Below, piece by piece: positions 33,838 through 41,688 of a stretch of DNA of 64,000 nucleotides. Source of the DNA: JAGGAG01 sp031402225 (GTDB lineage Bacteria > Gemmatimonadota > Gemmatimonadetes > Gemmatimonadales > GWC2-71-9); contig JANNSD010000050.1 in NCBI GenBank assembly GCA_031402225.1, forward strand, positions 62,001-126,000, written 5' to 3'. Position numbers and translations under genes: made by a program. Position 1 is the stretch's first letter. Each line of letters opens with the position of its first letter. Below the pieces are notes generated by a model. That model saw only the letters and a program-made list of their open reading frames with translations. It searched no databases and was not told the origin of the DNA.

Positions 33838-34156
33838 CCGGTACGATGGGACTGATGGGCGTTGCATGTCCACCGACACCTGCGGTGGATCGGCTGAGTA
33901 TTTCTTACGGCGCTCGGAGCGCGTCCGGGCTGTCGGGCGTGACCCTGTGAGGGTGATGGAGACCGAGGTGGCGGAATCACCGAGCGCCTTGGGTCGGCAG
34001 AGTATGGCCTGAGGCGCTCTGAGCGAGAAGCAGTTGTCGGGACTCCGATCGCTTTTGCAGGCATCGCGGCACACACTTCCCCGTGCCAACTGCCCGCGTT
34101 GATCGCGACTGCTTCCCATTGCTCCCCAAGTCCGAAGTGTCGCTGGCGACGGGCGC
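33838..34156. other. Non-coding stretch at the right end of the island
   Basis: No supported gene. Near its right end GCTTCCCATTGCT (34111-34123) matches GCTTCCCATTGCT at 7068-7080 just inside the left repeat, a possible pair of recombinase arm sites. Confidence 0.4.
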
Positions 34157-34186
34157 TTGACTTGCCTTCGCTATGTGCGGTATCGT
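34157..34186 (+). promoter_or_regulatory. Sigma-70-type promoter of the right tRNA-Cys
   Basis: TTGACT and TATCGT hexamers with an 18-base spacer, ending 21 bases before the tRNA. The left tRNA copy has no equivalent. Confidence 0.5.
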
Positions 34187-34201
34187 CACCGACTTACGTG
34201 G

Positions 34202-34278
<77 letters not shown>

Positions 34279-34501
34279 CTCTCTGCAGCGTGCGCTAACC
34301 AGCCGTCGCAGAACAACTTGCACCGCGTGACTGCCCAATTGGGGCGCACTGGTGTATCATTTCCGAAGGAGCCGTCGCGCGGAACTAAACGTTTCTGGCG
34401 TACCGGCTCTCGAACGTTTTTTCGGCAGCCACCCAATTTCAAGCACACATCGGTTCGCCGGTGTCCTTGCGTGGGTGAGTCCCACTTCTCGCAAGGTACA
34501 C

Positions 34502-36097
34502 ATGCGTCCGCTCCGCATCGGCATCCTCGATATCGTCGCCCGCGCTCCGACTACCGCCATGTGGGCCCGCGTCATGAATCCGAACCTCGCCGGCATCATG
34601 CCGCAGATCGTCGCGGTCTGGTGTGAACAGGCGGGCCATGACGTGACCCTGGTGTGCTACACCGGGTTCGAGGACCTGCAGGCCGAGCTGCCGCTGGATG
34701 TGGACGTGCTCTTCGTCAGTGCCTTCTCGCAGTCGGCGCAGCTGGCCTACGCTATCAGCAACATGTTCCAGCAGCGCGGTGCCGTGACCGTGCTGGGTGG
34801 TCCGCATGCCCGCTGCTATCCCGAGGACGCCGGTCGCTTCTTCGATTACGTACTTGGGTTCTCCGATCGTGACACCATCCTCGAGATCCTGGCCGACCGG
34901 GAGCAATATCGTCCTGTGGGTCGCCAGCTCGCGTCAGCCCAGCAGCCGAAGGACCTGCCGACGCTGGCAGAGCGCTGGAAGTACGTCGAGCGCACGCTGG
35001 CCAAGGCGCCGGTCATTCAGATGGTGCCGATGCTCGCCAGCCTCGGCTGCCCCTACACCTGCAGCTTCTGCATCGACTCGACGGTGGAGTACCAGCCGCT
35101 CGGGTTCGATCGCCTGTCGGAAGACATCCAGTTCCTGCTCACCAAGCACAAGAGCCCCATCGTCGGGTGGCACGATCCGAACTTCGGGATCCGCTTCGAC
35201 GAGTGCATGGAGACGCTGGAGCGCGCGGATCCGAACACGCGCATTCGTCACATCGCCGAGAGCAGTCTCTCGGTGCTGAACGAGGCGCACCTCAAGCGGC
35301 TCAAGAAGAACGGCTTCAAGGCCATCCTGCCGGGGGTCGAGTCGTGGTACGATCTCGGCAACAAGTCGAAGACGCGAAATACCGGCATGGAGAAGGTGAC
35401 GCAGGTGTCGGATCACGTGAACATGATCCTGCGCTACATCCCCTACATCCAGACGAACTTCGTGCTCGGCCTCGACGGCGACATGGGCCCGGAGCCGTTC
35501 GAGCTGACCAAGAAGTTCCTCGACCTGGCCCCCGGGTCGTTCCCCGGCTATTCCCTGCTCTCGGCGTTCGGCAAGGCGGCGCCGCTCAACCTCGAGTACC
35601 AGCGAGACGGGCGCGTGCTGGGCTTCCCGCATCACTTCCTGAACAACAACCACGCGATGAACGTGAAGCCGAAGAACTACGCGTGGCCGGAGTTCTACGA
35701 TCGCCTCATCGACCTGACGAAGTACTCGTTCTCGGGCCGGATGATCGCGAAGCGCTTTATGGGCACCAGCGAGATGCTGCCGAAGGGCATGAACGTCATC
35801 CGCGCCATTTCGTCGGAGGGCTGGGGCCGCATCAAGTACCACACGGTCATTCGTGGCCTGCTCGACACCGATAAGTCGGTGCGCGACTACTTCGAGGGCG
35901 AGACCACGGTGCTGCCGCAGTTCTATCGCGACCGCATTCGCCGCGAGCTCGGGCCGTTCTGGGACTGGCTGCCGGAAGGCGCGCTGGAGCACGACCCGAA
36001 CGCATACCTGAAGGCGTCGGCCGGCCTGGTGCCGATCGCGCCGCGGCCCGGTCGTGGCACGGTGGCGAATCGGGCTGGAGTGGCGACCGTCGCCTAG
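34502..36097 (+). CDS. B12-binding radical SAM protein
   Basis: 531 aa from ATG 34502, preceded by AAGG. An N-terminal cobalamin-binding-like Rossmann region (about 1-140, with VLGGPHARCYPEDA) leads into a radical SAM core with the [4Fe-4S] ligands in GCPYTCSFC (C183, C187, C190). The C-terminal region (ALEHDPNAYLKASAGLV) is of the kind found in class B methylases and cyclases acting on lipids or hopanoids. The substrate is not identifiable. Monocistronic, ended by the hairpin at 36121. Confidence 0.85.
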   Translation: MRPLRIGILDIVARAPTTAMWARVMNPNLAGIMPQIVAVWCEQAGHDVTLVCYTGFEDLQAELPLDVDVLFVSAFSQSAQLAYAISNMFQQRGAVTVLGGPHARCYPEDAGRFFDYVLGFSDRDTILEILADREQYRPVGRQLASAQQPKDLPTLAERWKYVERTLAKAPVIQMVPMLASLGCPYTCSFCIDSTVEYQPLGFDRLSEDIQFLLTKHKSPIVGWHDPNFGIRFDECMETLERADPNTRIRHIAESSLSVLNEAHLKRLKKNGFKAILPGVESWYDLGNKSKTRNTGMEKVTQVSDHVNMILRYIPYIQTNFVLGLDGDMGPEPFELTKKFLDLAPGSFPGYSLLSAFGKAAPLNLEYQRDGRVLGFPHHFLNNNHAMNVKPKNYAWPEFYDRLIDLTKYSFSGRMIAKRFMGTSEMLPKGMNVIRAISSEGWGRIKYHTVIRGLLDTDKSVRDYFEGETTVLPQFYRDRIRRELGPFWDWLPEGALEHDPNAYLKASAGLVPIAPRPGRGTVANRAGVATVA

Positions 36098-36120
36098 GCT
36101 CGCGGTTCAGGGAAAGCGAA

Positions 36121-36153
36121 GAGGCCGGCTCCGCGAGATGCGAAGCCGGCCTC
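36121..36153. terminator. Bidirectional hairpin terminator
   Basis: Perfect 10-bp inverted repeat GAGGCCGGCT...AGCCGGCCTC with a 13-base loop, between the convergent radical SAM gene and the RCC1-like lipoprotein gene. No U-tract on either strand. Confidence 0.6.
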
Positions 36154-36167
36154 ATGCGTTTCATCGA

Positions 36168-37403
36168 TCAGGGTTGCGGTGCCGGGATTGCTTCCCACGT
36201 GTACGGGTAGGCGATGGAATGGGTGTTGTCATGAATGCCGAGGCAATAGACGGCACCATCGAGGGCGACGAGGCACGGGGTATCGTCCCCGGAGATCTGT
36301 GCTGCCGGAAAAGGGAAAGTGGCGAGGTTGTTGAACGTGATCTGCGCGGCACTGGGATCGGCCGTGAAGCTCATGACACCAGACTGCACGTTCATCAGGT
36401 TTGTATAGAACCCCATGGCGATCGTGGCCGGTGACGCACCGGCCATGGGTACCGGCGCTTGTCCAGTCGGGTCCCAGCAAAAGAGCCGGGCTGGGGCCTC
36501 AATGGCACAAGCCGTGAACTGTCCCACGCTGATCTGGCGGAAGGTGTGCCCGCCAGGGACAAGTGTCGGGGCTTCGAAGGAGTCCCAGCACCATGCGGCG
36601 CCATCCTCCGCCAGTCCGCAGCCGACGTTGTTCCCGGCCGCGATGCTGGTGAGTCGCAGTGTCGTGGAAAGCTGATTAGCGTCGAAGAATGTGCTGCCCC
36701 AGCACCATGGCGTGCCGTCCGCAACAGCGAGACCACAGAAGTAGGTGTCGCCGGAGCTGATCGCATTGATCGCCGGAAGGCCCGTAACGGACTGGTAGGC
36801 GTCCGGATCGCTGGAGCCGTTGTATCGATCATAGCGGTAGCAGTATGTCACACCACCAAGATCCACGACACACGCGTTCCCGTCGCTCAGCGCCAGCGTC
36901 TTTGCCTGGACCTGGCTCAGGATACGGAACGTCTGGTTGCTGTTGCGCCCGTCCACCCAGCACCAGGTCGCCGTGCCCTGCAGCCCGCACACCCCGCCCG
37001 CGCCCGCATCGATCCTGTCAGCGTGAAACGCGTCCGCAGCTATCGTGATCTTCAGTGCCGGCTGGTCGTAGATCGACGCGCCGATCGCCTGTGAGCCGGC
37101 TAAGAGTCCGGGGGTCCACTGCGCTGCGGCGAGCCCGTCAACGCCCGATGTATCTGCGCTGGGCGTGAGGCGGCCGCCACCACTCCTGATGCTCCAGGTA
37201 ACCGGCACGCCCGGGATCGACGTACCATCCTCATTCACCACCCTCACCAGCACACTCTGCGGTGTGACTGTGCCTGGTGTCACCACCGTCGGCGCCTGCA
37301 CCAGCTCGAGGTGGAAGTCACCCGATGCGTCATCCGGGCTCGAGCAGGCGCCGGAGGCAAGTGCCGCCGCGAATGCCAGCACAATCCGCATTGAGTGCCT
37401 CAT
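36168..37403 (-). CDS. Lipoprotein with Ig-like domain and RCC1-like repeats (1)
   Basis: 411 aa. Lipoprotein signal with lipobox ASGAC, then a bacterial Ig-like (Big_1-type) domain (LVRVVNEDGTSIPGVPVTW...ADTSGVDGLAAAQWTPG). About seven short repeats follow, with paired C and WCW signatures (VCGLQGTATWCW, FCGLAVADGTPWCWG), the regulator-of-chromosome-condensation beta-propeller pattern common in extracytoplasmic bacterial proteins. The start overlaps the stop of the paralogue upstream by 4 bp. Function unknown, probably surface binding. Confidence 0.75.
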   Translation of the reverse strand: MRHSMRIVLAFAAALASGACSSPDDASGDFHLELVQAPTVVTPGTVTPQSVLVRVVNEDGTSIPGVPVTWSIRSGGGRLTPSADTSGVDGLAAAQWTPGLLAGSQAIGASIYDQPALKITIAADAFHADRIDAGAGGVCGLQGTATWCWVDGRNSNQTFRILSQVQAKTLALSDGNACVVDLGGVTYCYRYDRYNGSSDPDAYQSVTGLPAINAISSGDTYFCGLAVADGTPWCWGSTFFDANQLSTTLRLTSIAAGNNVGCGLAEDGAAWCWDSFEAPTLVPGGHTFRQISVGQFTACAIEAPARLFCWDPTGQAPVPMAGASPATIAMGFYTNLMNVQSGVMSFTADPSAAQITFNNLATFPFPAAQISGDDTPCLVALDGAVYCLGIHDNTHSIAYPYTWEAIPAPQP

Positions 37404-38617
37404 GGAGTAGGAGCCGGAATCGCTGCCCAGGTGAAGGGCATTGCCGGATTTCCGGGGTTGTATCGCGGCGTACAGTAGACGGAGCCGTCGAACGCCACTA
37501 CGCAGTGATCTGAAACCTGGCGGGCAGGAATTGGAAGCGCGCTCGATTGCTCGAGGTAGAAGGCCCCCGTTCCGGATGAGCTCAGGTAGAACATCGTGGC
37601 GCCGCTGGAGGTATTCACCAGGTTGTCGTCGAGGGAGCCCATCGCGACCTGCGTTGCCGATACGCCAGCGATCGAGACCGGTGTCCCATCGATGCCATCC
37701 CAGCAGTACAGCCTGGTCGGTGCCGCGACGGCACAGATCCCACCTCGGCCCGTGCTGATGCTGCGGAAGCTATGTCCGCCCGCCACCGCCACCGGGTTGC
37801 TGCCGAAGCCATCCCAACACCACGCCTCGCCAGCAGCGGTGAGCCCGCACGCCGGGGTACTGCCGGCGCTTACAGCGGACAACTGCAGACTCGAGGAAAC
37901 CTGAACCGGCGTCAGGGTGCTATGCATCCAGCACCACGGTGTCGCATCGGCGATGGCAATCCCGCAGAAGTACGGGCCGCCGGCGCTGATGCCCCTGATC
38001 GGCGGCAATCCTGGAACGCTGACATACTCCTCGGGGGGCACAGTTCCGAAGTTGACCTGGCAGTAGGTCGTCCCCGCGGAATCGAGCACACAGACATATC
38101 CCGACGAAACTGCCACATCGGACGCTTGCACCTGGGGCAGCACCCTTCTGGTGGTCGCCGAGGGGCCGATGTCCCAGCACCACACGGCGCTGCCCATGAG
38201 ACCGCACGCTTTGGGGTAGGAGGACGAGATCTTGTCGGCATGAAGAACGGCGGCGGCTCGCACCCGGATCCGCAACGCCGGCTGGTCATAGATCGTGACC
38301 GAGACTTGCTGCTCTCCCTGCGACAGTCCGGGCGTCCATACCGCGGCGGCGAGTCCATCGACGCCCGATGTATCGGCGGATTGCGCCAGCGTACCACTGC
38401 CGGGGGCGGCCTCCCACCTGACGGGTACGCCCTCGGTCGATTGACCTCTATCGTCAAGCACCCGGATGATCAAGGTTTGCGTTATCGGGGTTCCGGGAAG
38501 CACTTCTGAAGGGGCCTGCACGACTTCGAGCCGGCTCGCCCCCGAGGGCTCGGCGTCCGGCGAACACGCGGAGACCAGACAGGACACCACCAGTGCCGTG
38601 TGCAACCGGAGCCTCAT
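37400..38617 (-). CDS. Lipoprotein with Ig-like domain and RCC1-like repeats (2)
   Basis: 405 aa from ATG 38617; lipobox VSAC in MRLRLHTALVVSCLVSAC. Same plan as its downstream neighbour: an Ig-like domain (LIIRVLDDRGQSTEGVPVRWEA...DTSGVDGLAAAVWTPG), then cysteine/WCW repeats (ACGLTAAGEAWCWDGFG, ICAVAAPTRLYCWDG). The pair arose by tandem duplication and forms an operon. It diverges from the plus-strand paralogue across only 37 bp. Confidence 0.75.
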   Translation of the reverse strand: MRLRLHTALVVSCLVSACSPDAEPSGASRLEVVQAPSEVLPGTPITQTLIIRVLDDRGQSTEGVPVRWEAAPGSGTLAQSADTSGVDGLAAAVWTPGLSQGEQQVSVTIYDQPALRIRVRAAAVLHADKISSSYPKACGLMGSAVWCWDIGPSATTRRVLPQVQASDVAVSSGYVCVLDSAGTTYCQVNFGTVPPEEYVSVPGLPPIRGISAGGPYFCGIAIADATPWCWMHSTLTPVQVSSSLQLSAVSAGSTPACGLTAAGEAWCWDGFGSNPVAVAGGHSFRSISTGRGGICAVAAPTRLYCWDGIDGTPVSIAGVSATQVAMGSLDDNLVNTSSGATMFYLSSSGTGAFYLEQSSALPIPARQVSDHCVVAFDGSVYCTPRYNPGNPAMPFTWAAIPAPTP

Positions 38618-38654
38618 GGTTCGTTCTCTTGTGAAAAGATCCCAAGGAGACGTC

Positions 38655-39719
38655 ATGTACCGCGGCTTTTGCACACTGCCCCTGGCAGCGGTCGTTTTCA
38701 TGCTCGGCGCCTGCACCGACAACGCGGCGCCCCATGGTGCCAACCTCACGACGGTGAACGGTCTCTACGAGGCGAGCTGCGGCCGAATGCGGTCCTCGCT
38801 CCGGTGCTGGGGAAACGTGGGGTACCTCCCGGTCAGCCAGATGAGCAACATGCAGCTTGTGCGCGGCAGTGCCTACGGCGATGCCGGCTGCGGCATCGAC
38901 GGGGAAGGATCGATTTCCTGCTGGGGATACGCGGGTGACGGGTTTGCGGCGGTGCCGACACCCGGTTTGCGCTTCATTGAGGTGGCCGTGGGTCAGGCTC
39001 ACCGTTGCGCACTCGAAGCCGCAGGCACGGTGTACTGCTGGGGCTACGCGCGACTTACCGGACTCGCACCGCAGGATACTCTCATCCAGAACTGCGCGCC
39101 GAGTGCACCCGAACCGTTCCTGTGCGTCAAGGCACCGTCGCCGATCGCCAGCTCCGAGCGTTTTTCGGCCATCACGGCCGGCGAGTACTACACCTGCGGC
39201 CTGACGCGGGGCGGCAGGGCCTATTGCTGGGGTGAAGGCTATGGACTCGGCCTGGGTGAAGGCAACGAGTTCTCCCAGATGCCCGCTCCGGTCGCCACCT
39301 CGGATCTCTTCGGCAGCATCGCGGCGGGGTACGAAAGCACCTGCGCCGTGTCGACGGCGAAGAAGCTGTCGTGTTGGGGCGGAGGGTATGGCGCGACCGG
39401 GTCTGCATCGTACGTGCCGGTGCCGGTGCCGGTGCCGGACGATGTCCCCATGCAGTCGGTGTCGCTGCACTTCTACAATGCCTGCGGACTCGACACGGCG
39501 GGGCTGGCGTGGTGCTGGGGTGGGCTTGCGATTCCGCCGGCCCAGGTGCTGGGTGGACTCAGTTTCAGCGCGATCGCCGCAGGAGAAGCCTCCGCATGTG
39601 CCATTGCCAGTGACGGGGCCTGGTGCTGGGGAGCGAACGACCGTGGCCAGCTCGGCAACGGCGGCACAACCTACTCCCCCATTCCCGTGCGTGTCGCGAA
39701 CCAGGACCAATTCGACTAA
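38655..39719 (+). CDS. RCC1-like repeat lipoprotein (3)
   Basis: 354 aa from ATG 38655 with an ideal AAGGAGA ribosome site. Lipobox LGAC, no Ig domain, and about eight propeller repeats with the C...CWG signature (RCALEAAGTVYCWG, TCGLTRGGRAYCWGEG, ACAIASDGAWCWGANDRGQLGNG). The last repeat is the closest to canonical RCC1. A VPVPVPVPDDVP stretch comes from a GGTGCC microrepeat. Divergently transcribed from the two minus-strand paralogues, so they probably share regulation. Confidence 0.8.
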   Translation: MYRGFCTLPLAAVVFMLGACTDNAAPHGANLTTVNGLYEASCGRMRSSLRCWGNVGYLPVSQMSNMQLVRGSAYGDAGCGIDGEGSISCWGYAGDGFAAVPTPGLRFIEVAVGQAHRCALEAAGTVYCWGYARLTGLAPQDTLIQNCAPSAPEPFLCVKAPSPIASSERFSAITAGEYYTCGLTRGGRAYCWGEGYGLGLGEGNEFSQMPAPVATSDLFGSIAAGYESTCAVSTAKKLSCWGGGYGATGSASYVPVPVPVPDDVPMQSVSLHFYNACGLDTAGLAWCWGGLAIPPAQVLGGLSFSAIAAGEASACAIASDGAWCWGANDRGQLGNGGTTYSPIPVRVANQDQFD

Positions 39720-39749
39720 CCTCTTCGAGTCCTTTTCCGTGAGGCAACA

Positions 39750-40169
39750 ATTCGTGCATTCAAAATTGCGGCGCTGGTATTCCTCGCCGCGTGTGGGACC
39801 ACTCAGAAGGCTCCGGTGGCGGTGAGCCCGGCCACCCTGGGCGGTGCCACGTGGCGCCTCGAGGACCTGGCCGGCCACGGCGTCATCGACAACTCCCACG
39901 TCACCCTCGAGTTCCTGCCTGATGGCAGGGTGACAGGCAGCGGTGGCTGCAATCGCTACAACGGTGCGGCCACGCTCAAGGGACCGCAGATCACCTTTAC
40001 GCCACTCGCTTCGACGATGATGGCGTGCTCGCCCGAACTCATGGACCAGGAGATGCGCTTCTTCGCAGCACTCGGCAAGGCCAGCACGGTGTCGTTCGAC
40101 AAGACCGGTGCGTTGCTCATCCAGGTCAACGGCGAGCCCAAGCCGCTGCTCTTCCGCAAGGAGACATGA
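39750..40169 (+). CDS. META-domain lipoprotein, probably initiated at ATT
   Basis: 139 aa if started at the ATT at 39750. The META/HslJ domain is clear (TWRLEDLAGHGVIDNSHVTLEFLPDGRVTGSGGCNRYNG...MACSPELMDQEMRFFAAL). The frame is open upstream to 39720 and encodes RAFKIAALVFLAACGTT, a perfect lipoprotein signal with lipobox LAAC, yet it contains no ATG, GTG or TTG before it. GAGG lies 5 bases before the ATT. A conventional GTG start at 39816 would remove the whole signal. The stop overlaps gluQ by 4 bp. Confidence 0.7.
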   Translation: MRAFKIAALVFLAACGTTQKAPVAVSPATLGGATWRLEDLAGHGVIDNSHVTLEFLPDGRVTGSGGCNRYNGAATLKGPQITFTPLASTMMACSPELMDQEMRFFAALGKASTVSFDKTGALLIQVNGEPKPLLFRKET

Positions 40170-41092
40170 CCGTTCCGCTGCACCCGTTCGCCACCCTTCC
40201 TGCGGGGTGGCGAACCCGCTTCGCGCCTGCCCCCACCGGCCACCTGCACCTCGGTCATGCTGTCAACGCAGTCTATGTCTGGGGACTGGCGCGCGCATTC
40301 GGCGGCCAGGTACTCCTGCGCATGGAGGATCACGACCGCACCCGCTCACGGCCGGAATACGAACGCGGCATCCTCGATGACCTGGACTGGCTCGGCCTCG
40401 TCCCCGACATCGGCGACACGGCGAGCTTCCGGGTCGGGTCACACCCGCAACGCCAGAGCGACAACGCGGCGCGCTACGAGGCGGCGCTCGAGCAGCTCGA
40501 TCACGCCGGCCTGGTCTACGCCTGTGATTGCTCCCGGCGCGACATCGCTCAGGAAGTGCCCGACGTCTTCGGGGAGGAGATGCGCTACACCGGTCGTTGT
40601 CGCGAGCGCGGCGTCGACCGGTCCGCCGCACGGGCGCGCCGAGTCGTCATGTCGCCCGGAGCCGAGCAGTTCGACGACCTCCGCCTCGGACCGCAGGCGC
40701 AGGAGCCGGAAGACCAGTGCGGCGACCTGCTGGTGCGCGACCGCCTGGGGCAATGGACCTACCAGTTCGCCGTGGTGGTGGATGACATGGAGCAGGGCGT
40801 CGATGTGGTGATCCGGGGCGAGGACCTGCTGAAGTCCAGCGGTCGCCAGATCCGCCTTGGGCGCCTGCTGGGCCGCGGTCGGCCGCCCCTCTTCCTGCAC
40901 CACCCGCTCCTCATCAAGCCTGACGGTAGCAAGCTCAGCAAGTCGGCCGGCGACACCGGCATTCGCGAACTGCGAGCCGGCGGCGCCACCGCCGCGTCGG
41001 TGCTGGGCCAGGCCGCCGCGCTCGCGGAACTGGTCGAACCTGGCCGCGCCCTGCCGGCGGATGCGCTTGCCTCACTCTTCGTGGAGACCTGA
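40166..41092 (+). CDS. gluQ: Glutamyl-queuosine tRNA(Asp) synthetase
   Basis: 308-aa paralogue of the glutamyl-tRNA synthetase catalytic core that adds glutamate to queuosine in the tRNA(Asp) anticodon. Class I signatures HLGH (28-31) and KLSKS (256-260). Zinc ligands in the GluQ arrangement C120-x-C122, Y141 and C145. It lacks the anticodon-binding domain of GltX, as expected. AAGGAG precedes ATG 40166, overlapping the META gene stop. Confidence 0.93.
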   Translation: MTVPLHPFATLPAGWRTRFAPAPTGHLHLGHAVNAVYVWGLARAFGGQVLLRMEDHDRTRSRPEYERGILDDLDWLGLVPDIGDTASFRVGSHPQRQSDNAARYEAALEQLDHAGLVYACDCSRRDIAQEVPDVFGEEMRYTGRCRERGVDRSAARARRVVMSPGAEQFDDLRLGPQAQEPEDQCGDLLVRDRLGQWTYQFAVVVDDMEQGVDVVIRGEDLLKSSGRQIRLGRLLGRGRPPLFLHHPLLIKPDGSKLSKSAGDTGIRELRAGGATAASVLGQAAALAELVEPGRALPADALASLFVET

Positions 41093-41093
41093 C

Positions 41094-41687
41094 ATGCGCG
41101 CTCGCTCCCTTTCCCTCGCGGCCCTGGCGGCCTTCGCCGTCATGGCGCTGGTGCCTGGACCCGCCTCGGGGCAGCTGCCGAGAGTCCGCGTGAGCACCAG
41201 CCTGGGCGATATCGTGATCACTGTTGACACCGTCCATGCGCCGGTGACCTCAGCGAATTTCCTCAGCTATGTTGACGCCGGGATGTACGCGAACGGGCGA
41301 TTCCACCGGACGGTGACATCGCAGAACCAGCCGGACAACCTCGTCAAGATCGAGGTGATCCAGGGAGGACGAGACAGTGCGCATGCGGGGGAGCGCGCGC
41401 CGATTCCTCTCGAGCGCACCAGTGTCACGAAACTCAAGCACCTCCATGGGACCGTGTCCATGGCTCGCGGTGGCCCCGATACCGCCACCTCCGACTTCTT
41501 CATCTGCATCGGCGACCAGCCGGCACTCGACTTCGGCGGCAAGCGGAACCCCGACGGCCAGGGGTTCGCCGCTTTCGGCACCGTGACGTCGGGCGTGGAC
41601 GTCGTCCGCCGGATACAGCAATCGCCGGCGCAGGGGCAAACCCTGGCGCCGGCGATTGTTATCCTCAGCATCAAGCGCGTGCGCTAG
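41094..41687 (+). CDS. Secreted cyclophilin-type peptidyl-prolyl isomerase
   Basis: 197 aa with a Sec signal (MRARSLSLAALAAFAVMALVPGPASG). The cyclophilin core shows TSLGDIVITVD, NFLSYVDAGMYANGRFHRTV, VSMARGGPDTATSDFFICIGD and GFAAFGTVTSGVDVV. The active-site arginine lies in FHR; the usual QGGD region reads VIQGGRDS. Probably periplasmic. It is 1 bp after the gluQ stop and convergent with the M61 gene. A strong hairpin lies within its last codons. Confidence 0.88.
   Translation: MRARSLSLAALAAFAVMALVPGPASGQLPRVRVSTSLGDIVITVDTVHAPVTSANFLSYVDAGMYANGRFHRTVTSQNQPDNLVKIEVIQGGRDSAHAGERAPIPLERTSVTKLKHLHGTVSMARGGPDTATSDFFICIGDQPALDFGGKRNPDGQGFAAFGTVTSGVDVVRRIQQSPAQGQTLAPAIVILSIKRVR
41619..41658 (-). 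terminator. Hairpin inside the cyclophilin 3' end, probable terminator of the M61 operon
   Basis: Arms CAATCGCCGGCGC and GCGCCGGCGATTG (13 bp, perfect), with an AGGG/CCCT inner extension. It starts 31 bp past the M61 stop on the minus strand, where a terminator is expected, but lies in the coding part of the convergent cyclophilin gene. No U-tract. Confidence 0.5.
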
Positions 41688-41688
41688 C

